Shown here piece after piece: positions 34,528 through 46,764 of a stretch of DNA of 64,000 bases. This DNA is from Plutella xylostella (Eukaryota; Arthropoda; Insecta; Lepidoptera; Plutellidae), in the NCBI RefSeq assembly GCF_932276165.1, contig NC_064006.1, forward strand, positions 4,292,501-4,356,500, written 5' to 3'. The number at the start of each line of letters is the position of its first letter. The first letter of the stretch is position 1. Below the pieces are notes generated by a model. The model was not told where the DNA came from. It searched no databases and saw nothing but the letters and a program-made list of their open reading frames with translations. The translations under genes and the position numbers were made by a program.

Positions 34528-35065
34528 GAGCCGTATCGTCGTTTTCGAATAAGTACATACCATGTACTTAGGGTACACTTCTAGATTTTTTTTTATATAT
34601 ATTTATTCAACAAAAACTTACGACTATTTTTAACAATTTGTTTCGCCAAACTGGTAACAGTTTGTTGGCGGTACGCTCTTATTATTAAATTATATAAACC
34701 TATAATATTTGGATGCAAGTGTACTACTAACTAGCTACTACAACATAAGCAAGAAACTACATTACTTACATTATTATGTCTGCAGATGTCGTACCGGTAA
34801 TGCTATAGCACCACGCAATACGCATCCTCAATCATACTGCTTATAAAAAACAAACTAACTTAGACTTAAAAACAAACAAACTTGATGTGATGGTTTCCTC
34901 ACGACGATGTTTTCATATATCTATCGTAAGAGTACGTTAATTGTACTTCAATCCCTTATTTATAAAAAAAGATTAACTGTTTCACTGGATTTGAACCCGA
35001 GGCCACTATTTGATCACGAATGTGATCCGAGATCTTACACCACCACGGCGCGGCTCCCTAAATCT
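34528..35065 (-). mobile_element. SINE on minus strand, interrupted
   Basis: The head is at 35055-34985: a TGGTGGTGTAAG A-box-like and a GGGTTCAAATCC B-box-like sequence (minus strand). The body 34885-34945 holds GGTTTCCTCACGACGATG and TCGTAAGAG (plus strand), the same motifs as in the SINE at 62342. The distal end CCGTATCG...CTTAGGGTACAC is at 34532-34580. Between them (about 34587-34880) lies unrelated sequence starting with a T run, probably a reversed LINE 3' tail inserted into the SINE. Confidence 0.55.
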
Positions 35066-35591
35066 TACACTATAGAGTTCGTGAAAATAAAATACTGACA
35101 TTGTACGTACCATTAATGAAGTATCCTTATCTATGTTTTTCAGGAGGCCCCACGATTAACGCACTAATAATACTGAAAAGTTGCTTGATAAAACGCGAAA
35201 AGCCGGCCCTTTTATATTATTTACTTCACTGTATAGCATGAATGGACAACAACTGAGTACAAAAGAATATGAGGGCGTCATTAACTTTTCTTTAGTACAA
35301 TGTAATGTCATATACAGCCTTTCACACCTTGGGTGTGGGAAAGGGGGTAGTGCGTAAACAAATAGGTCATTCTCTACACACGCAACGGTGGTACTTATAG
35401 AATGAATGAAAGCTTTGTTATGTATATTAAATAAAGATGACGATTCTGAAGGCTCAAAATATAATTTTAGCGATTTCAAACAAAATTATATTTAGAAAAA
35501 GACACATTCTATCCCCTTATTCATAGAAAAGTTATAGTCGATTCTGTAACTGAGAGAGACAAAACAGTTCAATAGCTAAAACGTCCTATCT

Positions 35592-36115
35592 GGGGGCACG
35601 GCAGTGCGCCCACCAAGTCGAGCAAAAAAGCGGCACGGCCGTACCATCCTTTTCTCGAAGCAATTCAGGCCATTTTCGACCCCCTGTAACTTCGTTGTGG
35701 ATAAAACTAGAAGACTGAATTTTCAATAACCATGCAGGCATTGTAAAGACACGGTATATTTCAAATTTCATTCAATTTGAACCAGTAGTTTAAGAATTAT
35801 AACGGGCCAAAGTTTCTTAATTTTGTCACTGACTGACTCACTCACCGATCATAAAAATTCTAAGGCACTTCTAGCAGACCTAGAAGCGTCAAATTGGGAA
35901 TATAAGTAGTGTTTGGTGTATGAACCAAGGAAAAACTAAAATATTTGGGGGCACGGTAGTGCCCCCACCAACTCGAATATTTTTTTTTCAATTTTGGTCC
36001 AGTTTTCTAGATAGGTACATAACTGCTTAAATAATTTCATAATCGGCAGTGCCCCTACCAAGTAAATATAGGCGCACGGTAGTGCCCCTGCCAAATCGAG
36101 CAAAAGATTCGGGTC
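35592..36115. repeat. Repeat cluster with GGGGGCACGGTAGTGCCCC motifs
   Basis: Four copies of a self-complementary motif of the form GGCACGGTAGTGCCCCCACC occur at 35592, 35946, 36044 (partial) and 36071. Three are followed by a TCGA-containing block (AAGTCGAGCAAAA type). The motif can form a hairpin (GGGGGCAC/GTGCCCCC). It is probably the end structure of a non-autonomous element with internal duplications. No coding content. Confidence 0.55.
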
Positions 36116-36742
36116 ATGCAAATTAAATCCGCAAAGGATGGATTACCTACCTACGAACAAATTACATCAGGCTACCAGTGCTACCACTTATAGTAAATTT
36201 TTCTTAATGTACAATGAACTTTGTGTATTGGAAACAAAGGCTGAAATTTAATTAGGGAAATTTGATGCAGTACGTAGTATCAAAGTTACGTTTATTCATT
36301 AAGTACATTACGTAGCCAAAAATAAAGATTCTTGATTCTTACCTTGAGTTTGCGATTTATGTAGGTAGACAACCTACCAAACTAAGTTAACGCACCTACG
36401 TAAGTACCTAGAAGGTATGTACATAGAAAAGAAAAAAAAGTAGAACTGTCTACAAAATACAAAAAGAAATGAGATCCCATCAAAAACAATACTTGTCAAA
36501 AAAAACCAAGTCTCGTAACTCAGTTGTTCTACGGTAAAAAGTTGTGAGATCCATGTAATACCAAGTCTTATCCACGCACGCATCTCAATCTTAAAAATAT
36601 TTAATGTTTTATATAAATATATTGACTTGGTCATCGCACTAAATAATTTAATTAACACGTGTTTCCATGCGATGGCCGAGTCAATATATTTAATAGCCCA
36701 CATTTGGCTTTAGCCATCAAAGCACAGTGTCTTGTATATTGT

Positions 36743-36949
36743 ACTAGCTGTTCCCGCAAGCTTCGCTTCGTCTTAAAAAGATTTCCTGTGGGAATACCGC
36801 GGTAAAAAGTAGCCTGTTCTTTCTCAGGATCTAGACTATCTGTATACCAAATTTCATTTAAATCCGTTCAGTAGTTTTGGCGTGAAAGAGTAACAGACAG
36901 ACAGATAGACAGACACAGTTACTTTCGCATTTATAATATTAGTTAGGAT
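36743..36949 (+). mobile_element. RTE-like 3' tail, copy 2
   Basis: Same family and orientation as 12566-12780: CTAGCTGTTCCCGCAAGC start, GTTTTGGCGTGAAAGAGTAA core, CAGACAGATAGACAGACA array and TTATAATATTAGTTAGGAT end. Confidence 0.65.
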
Positions 36950-37548
36950 ACCTCACTCCAGTCAAGATGTGTCAGTTCACAATTTCCCGACTAACGGACA
37001 TATACTATTGCGAATTTTTTGCACAAATTCACAAATTTCGTGCAACAATTATTATTATTGTTGAGCGTGACCAAATGAATTCTATACCCTTTTTGCCACA
37101 CCCTGTATGTTACAGACAAGCCCCGTTTCACGGAATGCATTGTGTCTAGGTAAAACTAGTTTTGCCTATCTTATTGTATAATTGTTGACCCCACTGTAGA
37201 ATTTTTATTCAATCCGGACAAAAGCAGAGTAGCAAACGACGGATTTCGGTCTCTTTTGTTACCAAAATAATATTTTTATTCTATTATATCCTAAGTCTTT
37301 CCCTTATCCGCTACCAAAAAGCGTTTTCCGTTTATATAACGTGTGTAAATGGTGAAAGTTCATTTAAGTTTATGTTATTATTTTTATTGACTGCAGATAC
37401 TTAGATATCAAATAAAATATATAAGTTCCACTCACAAATGATATAAATATTTAGGTTTTAACCATCATTATCAGCCCGTGTTAGCTCTACATTATACGCA
37501 GGTGTTTGTTTCTGTAAATGAGGGACCTAAATAAAGATTCAGACATAT

Positions 37549-37868
37549 ACAGGATGTTACAAAATATAGTAAACCGAAAGTCAAAAGTCGTACATGTATA
37601 AGTACGAGTTTTGAAAATACACGACCTAGATTATTGATTCTACATAGAAAGTTTGTTGGTTACGTGACTTTCTTTTGACTATGGATCATATCCGAATTAT
37701 ATTTTCTAGATTTTCCAAAATTCTTACAACAAAAGTTGTTTAGAATGCCATCCTGACCTGAGTTTACCCCATTTCGGTTTACTGTACCACTTTTGCAACA
37801 TCCTGTATCTTTATTTAGTCCCTCATTTTTGCAACACCCTGTATTTGTCGACGTTTCACCACGGTGCG
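37549..37868. mobile_element. ACAGGATGTTG-family MITE plus composite right end
   Basis: A complete unit runs from ACAGGATGTTACAAAATATA (37549) to ...CTTTTGCAACATCCTGT (37806), with CGAAAG/TTTCGG inner arms and a TTACGTGA variant of the internal palindrome near 37660. It is followed directly by a second right terminus (CAACACCCTGT, 37831-37841) and GACGTTTCACCACGG, which makes up the composite shared with 21541-21625. Confidence 0.65.
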
Positions 37869-38551
37869 ACGCAGAGGGTGACAGAATGAGGCCTTTTCAC
37901 CAAAAACAATTTGACGTAATCACAGAAAATGGTAATATAGAAGTAATTAAGGTATTTTTATCGGGGCGCAAGCACACATGCTACGCGCCCCCGCTGAGTC
38001 TGCGGTTCTTTTCGTTATTTCTTTTAGAAGGGGATTAAAGGGATTTTGGTGTACGGACTAGACATATAATACATACGAGCAATGAAAAAGAGAGAAAAGT
38101 GCTGATCTACTTCTAAGTAGAAAAGGCTGATCAAAATACATACAATACAATACATTACATTTTTAGTTGGTAATTATTCGGCGTGACGGCGTGATTAAGC
38201 TAGTCTTTTCGGTTTAGGTGTATTTTGGTGCTATTGTCACAGGAACTGTTTAATTGCTCGTTAGTGTATATGAAACGGTCAAGAGTCAGATCAGACAGTC
38301 AGTTTTAAAATTATTAATGTCTTCTTCATCGTTACACTCATTACAACTCTTTCTCGTTCGGAGGTTAATGAAATTAAAGCGAAACACCCAGGTAACATTA
38401 AGCCTTTCAGTTAAACACGTACAAAACTGACTTTGTGGGCGGAATACTAACACGTGTCTTAATGAATTGTGTCGACTTCGCAATTCGCAATCTTTCCTCT
38501 ATCTAGTTAATTTACCAAGATAATAATGATCGCTGTTATTATAGCCATTAT

Positions 38552-38658
38552 ACAGGATGTTGCAAAAAATATTATGGTATCCTGAATGGGACTCGGAAGG
38601 TTATTTGACCAAAACAAACATCAGTCGTATTAACTCAATTTATTTTCTTTGGTTACAG
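38552..38658 (+). repeat. MITE end next to receptor exon; acceptor site
   Basis: An ACAGGATGTTGCAAAAAA half-terminus starts 107 bp before the putative acceptor. The acceptor is a pyrimidine-rich tract ending TTTGGTTACAG at 38658, which would make 38659 the first base of the receptor exon. Confidence 0.45.
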
Positions 38659-38661
38659 AAA

Positions 38662-38706
38662 ATGCAGACCGCTAGAATGGTAATCACTATCCATACAAAC
38701 CAATAG
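38662..38706 (+). promoter_or_regulatory. Upstream open reading frame in receptor leader
   Basis: A 15-codon frame starts at ATG 38662 and stops at TAG 38706, eight bases before the receptor ATG. If the exon begins at 38659 it is part of the leader and could reduce initiation at the receptor start. The start contexts (AAAATGC and TAAATGA) are both modest. Confidence 0.4.
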
Positions 38707-38714
38707 TGAAGTAA

Positions 38715-39126
38715 ATGATATCAAACGAAGAACTCATCGAGAACATTCTACAATGGAACACTACTGCACGCTTACAGACCGAACTAAGCATCCAGAACAC
38801 AAGAGACGAAAATTACAATCACACCAACGAAGTATACGAAATTATCAGTGCGGAGGACGCGGCCATAGAAAACATAACTATGGGATGCAGAAATAACAGT
38901 GAGCTATGTGTGTCAACGGATTACGATAGCGTAGAAATAAGTGTAGTGATTATATTGTTTGTTCTGATCGTGGTGACTGTGATAGGGAATACGCTGATCA
39001 TTTCGGCGGTAGTGACGACTAAACGACTAAGGACGGTGACTAACTGTTTTGTGACTAGTCTGGCGGCTGCTGACCTGTTGGTGGGCATATTCGTGATGCC
39101 TCCTGCCATCGCTGTACATATAACTG
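38715..39126 (+). CDS. Biogenic-amine GPCR, coding exon 1 (tyramine-receptor type)
   Basis: Encodes an extracellular N-terminus of about 74 residues with four N-glycosylation sequons (N15, N35, N53, N60). TM1 (about 75-99) contains the conserved GN pair at 91-92. A short first intracellular loop (TTKRLRTVTN) and TM2 (about 110-133) follow, the latter with the LAAAD motif whose Asp120 is the conserved sodium-site residue. The exon ends in ACT G at a GTGAGT donor (phase 1) and joins exon 2 in frame. Class A amine receptors signal through heterotrimeric G proteins at the plasma membrane. With exon 2, the wording (TSLAAADLLVG, SLDILLCTASILSLCAIS) fits insect tyramine receptors of the second type better than dopamine or octopamine receptors. 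The subtype is inference from family memory. Confidence 0.9.
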
Positions 39127-39162
39127 GTGAGTGATTTGTTATTATTTTCATCTAGAAATATA

Positions 39163-39424
39163 CAGGGTGAGTCTTTTATAGGTGCACATCCGGAAGTATG
39201 CCACAGAGCTTTACATTCTGAACAACTTTTGTTATGATGACCTTGGGATATTCGCGAAAAAATAAATCTACTCCCCATACACAGTGTCACGTAAACAACC
39301 AATTTTTTATGGGGAAGCATCTTTTTTTTTTCGTTATATCCCAAGGTCATTATAACAAAAGTTGTTCAGAATGAAGAGCTCTGTAACATACTTCCGGATA
39401 TGCACCTATGAAAGACTCACCCTG
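39163..39424. mobile_element. Fold-back MITE (CAGGGTGAGTC family), copy 1
   Basis: A 262 bp near-palindrome from CAGGGTGAGTCTTTTATAGG to its inverse ...CTATGAAAGACTCACCCTG. Arms of over 110 bp pair throughout, including GAACAACTTTTGTTATGATG, and the centre holds TGTCACGTAAACAACC. It starts 37 bp after the receptor exon 1 donor, and transcripts across it could form a long hairpin. Confidence 0.85.
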
Positions 39425-40231
39425 CATAAGGCAACCAGTTGCCTTTCAACCACCGACACATAAGCAAACAACAATCGGCAAACATCACCTTGTCTACTAG
39501 CTTTACATTGTCGTTAATTTCGTGTAAAGTATATAATATATGCCTATCACTAATATGTATTGCATAATCTATTATTATTTGTGTTTTTTTTACTTAGGTT
39601 GGTTATCACCCTGGTACCTATCATATTATGCGTGCAATCTATCATACCGCGCGTCTTTTCACAATCCATCGTTCTTAACGCACTCTATACATTGTCATGT
39701 ATAACCTTGAATTGAGTTGAGAGGGTAGGGTTTATTATTTATGATGATGGTATTATCGACGCCGCCGGTTCCTCATTACATAGGTACTGTCTCTTAAGGA
39801 GATGTATATGTAGATAAATATATACCTACTATCAATACAGAATATGAAATCCTGTTATGTGACAATAATGCTCTGATAAAAATTAGTAAGTATAAAATGT
39901 TTCTCATAACTTTTACCCGATTTTTAGCAAGTTTTAATTTCATATTCTATAATCAGATAATGCAATTAACGTGTGTAACTAAACTTACCTTGCCGTGATT
40001 CTTTGAAGTCCTCGAACATAAAGAGTTAGGGAGAGGTCCCATTGCTGCGGTGACCCGGAAAAATAAATGAAAATCAACGCAGCCTCAGCCTTATCTGTGC
40101 CCAACATGACTGTGACATTTTACTGGGCAAATAAAAATACTGGTTTGTTAAAATCCTGCACTAAAATCTTTTTGTTACTTTTTTGGACGGAATATGATTT
40201 TTAAAACGGCGCTAGAAATTTTGATGGTTAG

Positions 40232-41110
40232 GTTGCAGTCGCAGCTTCTAACATTGGTTTCTAGTCACAAAATTTCAGGTTTGAATCCTGGCAGGGACCG
40301 AAACATGTTTCAAAGATCATTCAATCAATATGGATTTATCTAGTACATAATGACCATGCCAGAATACTGTAATATTAATAAGTATAAAAAACACACACAC
40401 ATAAACAATATTATTTATTACCTAATTAAAAACACCTAAATCAAAAGAGTTATACTGAAAGTGTATCTAATTTAAAAGCGCTCGTTCTATGTCACAAAAC
40501 TTTGTTTTTTTTTACTAAAAAGTCGCATTCAATGAAACTTAGTCTATAGATAGGATATAATAGGATTCTTGTATATCACTAACATACATTTTTGCTTCGG
40601 AAAGTTTCTCTCTTATCAAATTGCTTCTCCCTGTCAATTAGTAGATTCCCTGCTCTTGCTACAGAGTTGGATCGCTTAACTAGTTATCGTAATACAATTA
40701 TCGAGAGACTGATTCAGTTAAACCCTTGTCGAAGAAAAGTAAAAAAATATCCATGTTATAGGATGAATTCCTCTCATTACTGGAAAAGTAGGGTAACGTA
40801 ACGTACCTTGGGACGCTTGTACCTCGGGACATTGATTTTATTTTAAAAACCGGCTAAATAAACACATTAATATCCTACCCTAGGCATAGTATTTTACTCG
40901 CTTGGCAAAACTAGTGAGTCTCGTGATCATACCGGCATCGAGTGTAGAGTACAAAGTTTTATCTTCTGCAATATAATATCTGGGAATAAGTATAATATTT
41001 ATTTCATAAAACCGCTTTGTTGACTAGTGAAATCGCGGGTAGAAAACTTACTAAAGCGATGAAGGTCCCGGGTTTGATTACTGTCCCTGGTAGATATTTG
41101 GTCTCGGATT
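40232..41110 (+). repeat. Two weak tRNA-like SINE heads
   Basis: 40232-40300 has a TGGTTAGGTTGCAG A-box-like and a GGTTTGAATCC B-box-like motif. 41030-41095 has a similar spacing with GGTCCCGGGTTTGATTAC. Both are too diverged to be tRNA genes. The sequence between them and around 39425-40230 is featureless. Confidence 0.3.
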
Positions 41111-41650
41111 TTGAGGTTCTCCCACTACTCTGATAGATAGGAGATTTAGCCTGTTGCACAATGTCTAAAAAATGCCTACCTGTGGGATAAAAGACATGCT
41201 GTGCTATGTTTTAGATAATGACAGTATGCCTTTTACGATAAAACCGCCATGTGTACATTTTGTTAAATTAAGTTTATTCGGTAATGTGTTTTTCTTTTTG
41301 GTAAAGATTATATTATATTTTATTATTATAATCCAGATAATGTAAATCAGGGCCTTACAATTGACCCACGAATTTCATGATAGTCATGATTCATGATTTC
41401 TCAGACAGATGACCTAATTTCATCATCCTTCAGAGAAACCCCGAGCATAGCTCTCTACATAGTAAATATAATCCTGTCTTCATCCTGAAGCCTACCATAA
41501 AGCTTAAAACCGCTCGAAGCTTGCACGCGTGTTCACTACACCCACGCATGCATGCACGACTAGTTGCGCACGGGATATTGTTCTGTAATCACAGTAAATG
41601 CCAACAATGTTCATGTTGTTTCTCTTGACTATTCATGTTGTTTCTTTAAC

Positions 41651-41887
41651 TACACTCACGGGCAATGAAAAGGTTCAACTGAGAAAAGCACCAAATTACT
41701 TCTAAACGGAAAATGTTAGTTTAATGCTGTCTTCTGCAACATTGAAGTACATATAACAGAGCATCAGGATATTACCAACTAAAATCGGTAATATTTTCTT
41801 ACAATTTTAAATAAAATCTTTGATAAAATTATGGTTGTTTGTTGTAGGCATTTTGTGAGTGGAACTTTCTCATTGCCCGGCAGTGTA
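41651..41887. mobile_element. TA-flanked MITE (CACTCACGGGCAATG family), copy 1
   Basis: A 237 bp element flanked by TA. Terminal inverted repeats are CACTCACGGGCAATGAAAAG and ...CTTTCTCATTGCCCGGCAGTG. TA duplication suggests the Tc1/mariner superfamily. Related copies lie at 49489-49630 (cut) and 50115-50350. Its right TA is also the first two bases of the following RTE-like tail. Confidence 0.8.
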
Positions 41888-42120
41888 GCTGTTCCTGCGA
41901 GCTTCGGTTTGCCTTACAGATTAATATATAAAGATTTCCCGTGGGAATTCCGCGATAAAAAGTAGCATATGTGTTAATCCAGGGTCTCAGGCTGTTAGCT
42001 AACTGCATGCAAAAATTTCATTAAAATCGGTGTAGCCATTTTGACGTGAAGAAGTAACAAACATAATATACACATACAAATACATACACAAACTTTCGCC
42101 TTTATAATCTTACTAGGATA
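41886..42120 (+). mobile_element. RTE-like 3' tail, copy 3
   Basis: TAGCTGTTCCTGCGAGCTTC start, AAAGATTTCCCGTGGGAATTC core, ATTTTGACGTGAAGAAGTAA and a TTATAATCTTACTAGGATA end. It is more diverged than copies 1 and 2. Confidence 0.6.
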
Positions 42121-42377
42121 CCCATGTAGATGATTGGCTAATGAGGTGATGAAATAGGTAGACACAATAATTATGTCTACAAGTATTCCAGTTCTGAATT
42201 CTACAGCAATTCGTTAACTATAAATGCTATACTTAGGTACGTCTTTCGAACTCATTTCCTTTACAAATCCGTAGTGCTGAATCCGCAAATGCTTTTAAAG
42301 GACCGGTTAAAGATCACTATCTTTCTTCCATTGCATAAAACGTAGATGATGTGTTTGGTGTCTCTTTATACGGTATA

Positions 42378-42638
42378 CAGGTGAGTCTTTCATAGGTGCA
42401 AATCGGGAAGTATGTTACAGAGCTTTTCATTCTGAACAACTTTTGTTATAATGACTTGGGATATAACGATAAAAAAAGGATGCTTCCCCATACAAAAATT
42501 GGTTTTTTACGTGACACTGTGTATGGGGAGTAGATAATTTTTTTCGGGAATATCCCAAGGTCATTATAACAATAGTTGTTCAGAATGAAAAGCTCTGTGA
42601 CATACTTCCCGATTTACACCTATGAAAGACTCACCCTG
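42378..42638. mobile_element. Fold-back MITE (CAGGGTGAGTC family), copy 2
   Basis: A 261 bp near-palindrome of the same family as 39163-39424 but with the centre reversed (TTTTTTACGTGACACTGTG). The left end has lost one G (CAGGTGAGTC). Arms pair over nearly their whole length. Confidence 0.85.
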
Positions 42639-42676
42639 TATATGTTCTAGTGCTAAATACGAATGTAAAGCGTTTT

Positions 42677-42853
42677 TATCCTACTTATATTAAAAACGCG
42701 TGGTTAAATGGACGGACATTTTTTACTATTTCACGGGAAAACGGCTGGAATATTTTTTATGTTTTTTTATTGGCATGAAGTAAGATGAGACCCTGGATCA
42801 CATAGGCTCCTTTTTAACCTTTTAATGCGAAGCGAAGCTTTAGGGGAAAGCTA
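42677..42853 (-). mobile_element. Diverged RTE-like tail
   Basis: Reversed relative to 12566: TATCCTACTTATATT start, GGGAAAACGGCTGGAATATT core and GCGAAGCGAAGCTTTAGGGG end. It pairs in type with 15193-15370. Confidence 0.45.
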
Positions 42854-43620
42854 CTATACAATACAATACTAAGACCCAATTTCTCACTTCAGTAAATTCA
42901 CCTAAGCATTAACAAAATCTAGATAACGAAAATTCCGCCAATCACAGCATTAAACTTCATAATTAAGTCCTGCTTAACTTCACTTTCACAGGTACGAATC
43001 TAACGGTAGACCATTTAATTTGAATATTGACTGTTTGAGACCACAACGACGATATTGTTAATTGTTTATACGTGTTTACGAAACCGTTATTAATTCAATG
43101 TAACGAAATGTGGTGACCCTTTAGAAGCTACTTGATTGCGATTGAACCAATCAGGCTTAGTTCTAGCGTTTTGAGATAACGAGCGATGATGTGTTGTAGG
43201 GGAAAATCATGTTTGTCAAGGCAGGTAGGTACTGAGTTATTGTAGTAATACTACTACTGCAAACAAACATCTAATGTTCAAAAATATCAACGAAGTCATG
43301 TTAGTAACAATACTATGTCGTATAGATAGATAAAAAGCATACGTTACTACAGATGTACCGAGACACATGCCAAGATGATGTTGACGGATTAAATTCGTTT
43401 AATTACAAGCAATTTTCATCCATCTGGAGATGTAGCTTAGCATAATAAGCTTATGGAATTATTCACACCAACTTTTTGACTAATCCCTTGACTCAGTTAA
43501 TTAACACATTCGCGTTAATAATAATTAATTTATTAATTTTCTGTGTGGGTCGCTCAAACACTTGACGCTTTAGCTTGTGGGAATATGATAGATATATATT
43601 TCGAATATTTACCGTAGTTC

Positions 43621-43755
43621 TCCACCAATCAAGCGTTGGCTGGAAGAAATAGCATGTTGGTAATATGCCCACCTATGTGTGCTTACTATAATAGATCTCA
43701 CTATGTATTTTTTGTGAGTTTTTTATGCAATAAAGCATGTTTAAATAAATAAATA
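43621..43755 (+). mobile_element. LINE 3' end (GTTGGCTGG family)
   Basis: CCACCAATCAAGCGTTGGCTGGAAGAAAT start, TGCAATAAAGCATG signal and a TAAATAAATAAATAA tail. Same family as 62120-62267. Confidence 0.55.
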
Positions 43756-43799
43756 AGATAAAGAAACATATATTTGACACAACAGGCTCGCCCCCTATT

Positions 43800-43892
43800 A
43801 CATTGGAACTAACATAACACTCTGGGGAAAAGTGGGTGCAGCAATGCACCTCTGCCTACCCCGCAAGGGAGTACATTAGTACAAGGCGTGAG

Positions 43893-43933
<41 letters not shown>
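43800..43933 (+). repeat. Dispersed repeat B and (TG)n microsatellite
   Basis: 43855-43892 reads CCCCGCAAGGGAGTACATTA followed by GTACAAGGCGTGAG, the reverse complement of 7452-7495. A run of about 20 TG units follows (43893-43933). Confidence 0.65.
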
Positions 43934-43936
<3 letters not shown>

Positions 43937-44526
43937 ATTTAACACATTGATAACAAAAATAAAATAAAATACAACATTTTTAAAAAAGAAAATACACAAC
44001 AGTTTGCTATCCAGAGGGCCACAGCGCTGGTTTTCAACTAGCCCATAAGCTGACCTCAGTCACGATAGGGTATAATCACGCTTACACTGGGTCACTATGG
44101 AGGTACCTAGCTCAGTGACAGTGTCATTTTTCTAACGTATCCGATTACACGAATAATATCATAATAATTTAATATACCTACCGTACATAATAATATATTA
44201 TATGCCACTAAGCATTATGAAACCAACTCCGAAATCGTAAAAACTCTGCTGCATCATACGTCGTCGTCGCAGTTAAAATTTTATTTTCCTGTATATTAGA
44301 TTTTTATTTTATCTTAAATGATTTTGCTTATTTCTGTCTAGCGGAGTCCACTAGTAAATTTTCAAAGTTTGAAAAAATATGTATCGATGGCCATAACTTA
44401 TTTATTATATTATAACTTGTGTTCTTTATGTACCTATACGTATTGAATATAACACTCTTTCTCCTCCTCCCTCTTCTAGCTTTTATCAGCTATCACCTGC
44501 ACACAAGCATACGAAACTACAGAAGA

Positions 44527-44815
44527 TTATTATTATTAAATTCTTTATTGCACAATAATAAATATATGTACGCCTTAAAGTATACAGGCACAGTTTTTAA
44601 AATAGCGATCTCAAGCTCACATGCTGCTCAAGTACATCCACATAAACACCACTGCTACACATATCACACACAACACGTCCCCGGATTCATAACAGATGTA
44701 GCTGGTCCCTTCATTATTAAAAACTCCGCCTGTATACTTTTAGGCGCAGGCCACCGTACATAGGCGAACTTAATGCTAACAGCATTCTCTTCCAGATAAC
44801 CTTGGAAGCTCCTCC
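44527..44815 (-). mobile_element. LINE 3' end on minus strand
   Basis: On the minus strand it reads GGTTATCTGGAAGAGAATGC, then GTTAGCATTAAGTTCGCC, and ends TGTGCAATAAAGAATTTAAT with an AAT run. That is a classic lepidopteran non-LTR 3' end. No coding part remains. Confidence 0.55.
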
Positions 44816-45594
44816 TAGCTAACCTACCTAAGATCACTTCTTCTTCTGTAATTTACCTCTTTTTTTGTTACGTACCTTCTGCACTCCTAAGATTATCAGT
44901 ATATTCTGAGGAAACGACCTAATTTTTCAAGTTGAAAGTGATATCATTTCGGGAGACATATTTGCGTCGTTCACGTAATGGCGTCAGTTGGTTGGTGGAT
45001 ATTTTTGTGCCAGTTTCGAGGGAAATTGGAAAAGATAAAAAGTTACGTAACTATCTGTTCTCAGCCCTTTGTAAAAAGGGGAGGGTTTTACGTTCAGGGT
45101 AAAATATAATGGGTCATCGATTATATTATGTATTATATTCCATACTATACATAAGTTCATATTTGTTTGGTGTGTGGTGTAGGTACATGAAAGAAAGACA
45201 TAAATGTCGCGGTAGGTATTTAAGCTTAGTCTACGTTGACTGACAACAAAATCCCAAGCCACACAACCACGAAGAGTAAAAGAGTCTGTTGCATGCTTAT
45301 TTGCCTACCTAGGAAGGGGTGCGTCAAAATGTGCACTGATTGCAGTACGCGGGACTTTATTGGTAACTATAACATTATACCTGAAAGTTTGATAAAATTT
45401 TATTAAAATACACCGTGCATCGTCGGAGGTAGCGAAATGCTACGAGCTGCGATCGGCCACGGCGTAGTTTTATTACTGCAATAAAGTTTAAGCGAGCCGT
45501 GTGTGGTTAATATAAATGCTATTCGACACGCTATGCTGTGAAGAGGAAATGCATGAAATATGACGGGCAGGGGTCTGAAAGGGTTACGCGACGC

Positions 45595-45831
45595 CAAACT
45601 TTTGTCACGGCTTGGCGTGCGCGTCTTGCGTCTTGCGCCCCGTGCTAGGTCTTCAGGTGTAAGTATCCTAATTAATATTATGAATGCGAAAGTAATCTAT
45701 GTCTGTCTGTCTGTCTGTTACTCTTTCACGCCAAAACTAAAGAACGGATTTGAATGAAATTTGGTATACAAATATCCTGGAATTCCCACGGGAAAACTTT
45801 TTAAGGCGAAGCGAGGCTCGCGGGACTTGCT
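45595..45831 (-). mobile_element. TAGCAC-MITE fragment followed by RTE-like tail, copy 4
   Basis: 45595-45655 carries CTTTTGTCACGGCTTGGCGT and a GCGCCCCGTGCTAGGTCTTC right end, a relative of the palindromic MITE. 45664-45831 is the reversed RTE-like tail: TATCCTAATTAATATTATGA, GTCTGTCTGTCTGT, TTTCACGCCAAAACTAAAGA and GGCGAAGCGAGGCTCGCGGG. Confidence 0.6.
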
Positions 45832-46764
45832 ATATTTTTATAAACATGATAATCATATAGGATGTGTATGCATGTTACAAGACTATCTGAGAAAAGGTGT
45901 ACAAATTAAGATACATTCGGTTTCTATAGTTAATTATGTCCTTATTAAGGCAAGGATATTGCGCCAGCTGGGAATACCAAGGAGACCTAAATTGGTACAT
46001 TTGTTTCGCTAATCTTATTTCCTTTTTGGTTAATTCCTTACGGACCATGTTCCAGATATTGGTGGCCTAATTAGATATATCGATCCTATAACACTCCTTT
46101 ATTAGGTTAGCGGGTGCGAAAGGTAAACTATTTATAAAGATATTTAGCATTATGGTACAGTCAGTAGAAAATACATATTGCCACCCCAGTGAAAACTACA
46201 TCGCTACGAAGATTGCAGACTAGCTGATTTCAGCAGGTTTTGAAGACCGCTAGATGGCGTTGTAAGTGGTTTGGCTTTTTAGGTTGTTAAACATTTTGAA
46301 TTTCTTGGCATATTTATTCCGTTCTTTGTTTCATTTGGAGCTGGAACAAATTAAAAACTGTGTCAAAACTCGATTCTGAATCCGGAGTGAGTTTTTTTTT
46401 TTTAATTCATTTATTTCAGATAACTTGATCCATATTCAGTACATGTCATAAAATTCAATAAACAAAAAACAATATATTAACAACGTGCACAAGAACAACA
46501 TAAGTACCATTTATCATAAATCAAATTAATACATAAATTCAGTTTTGAAATTGGCATTCTCTAATTCCACTACTAATATGCAGAGTGCTAATTAATATCA
46601 TCAAATTCCTTTCACACATATAAAATAATACACAATGTCTGGAAATATAATATTACCTACTTAAAATGAAGGTGACGTGTAACGTCTAATATACGTACAC
46701 AATATGAAACCTAAAATATTACCCTGTGTTTCCTTACGTATATTTTATCTTGATTGACGCGCCT

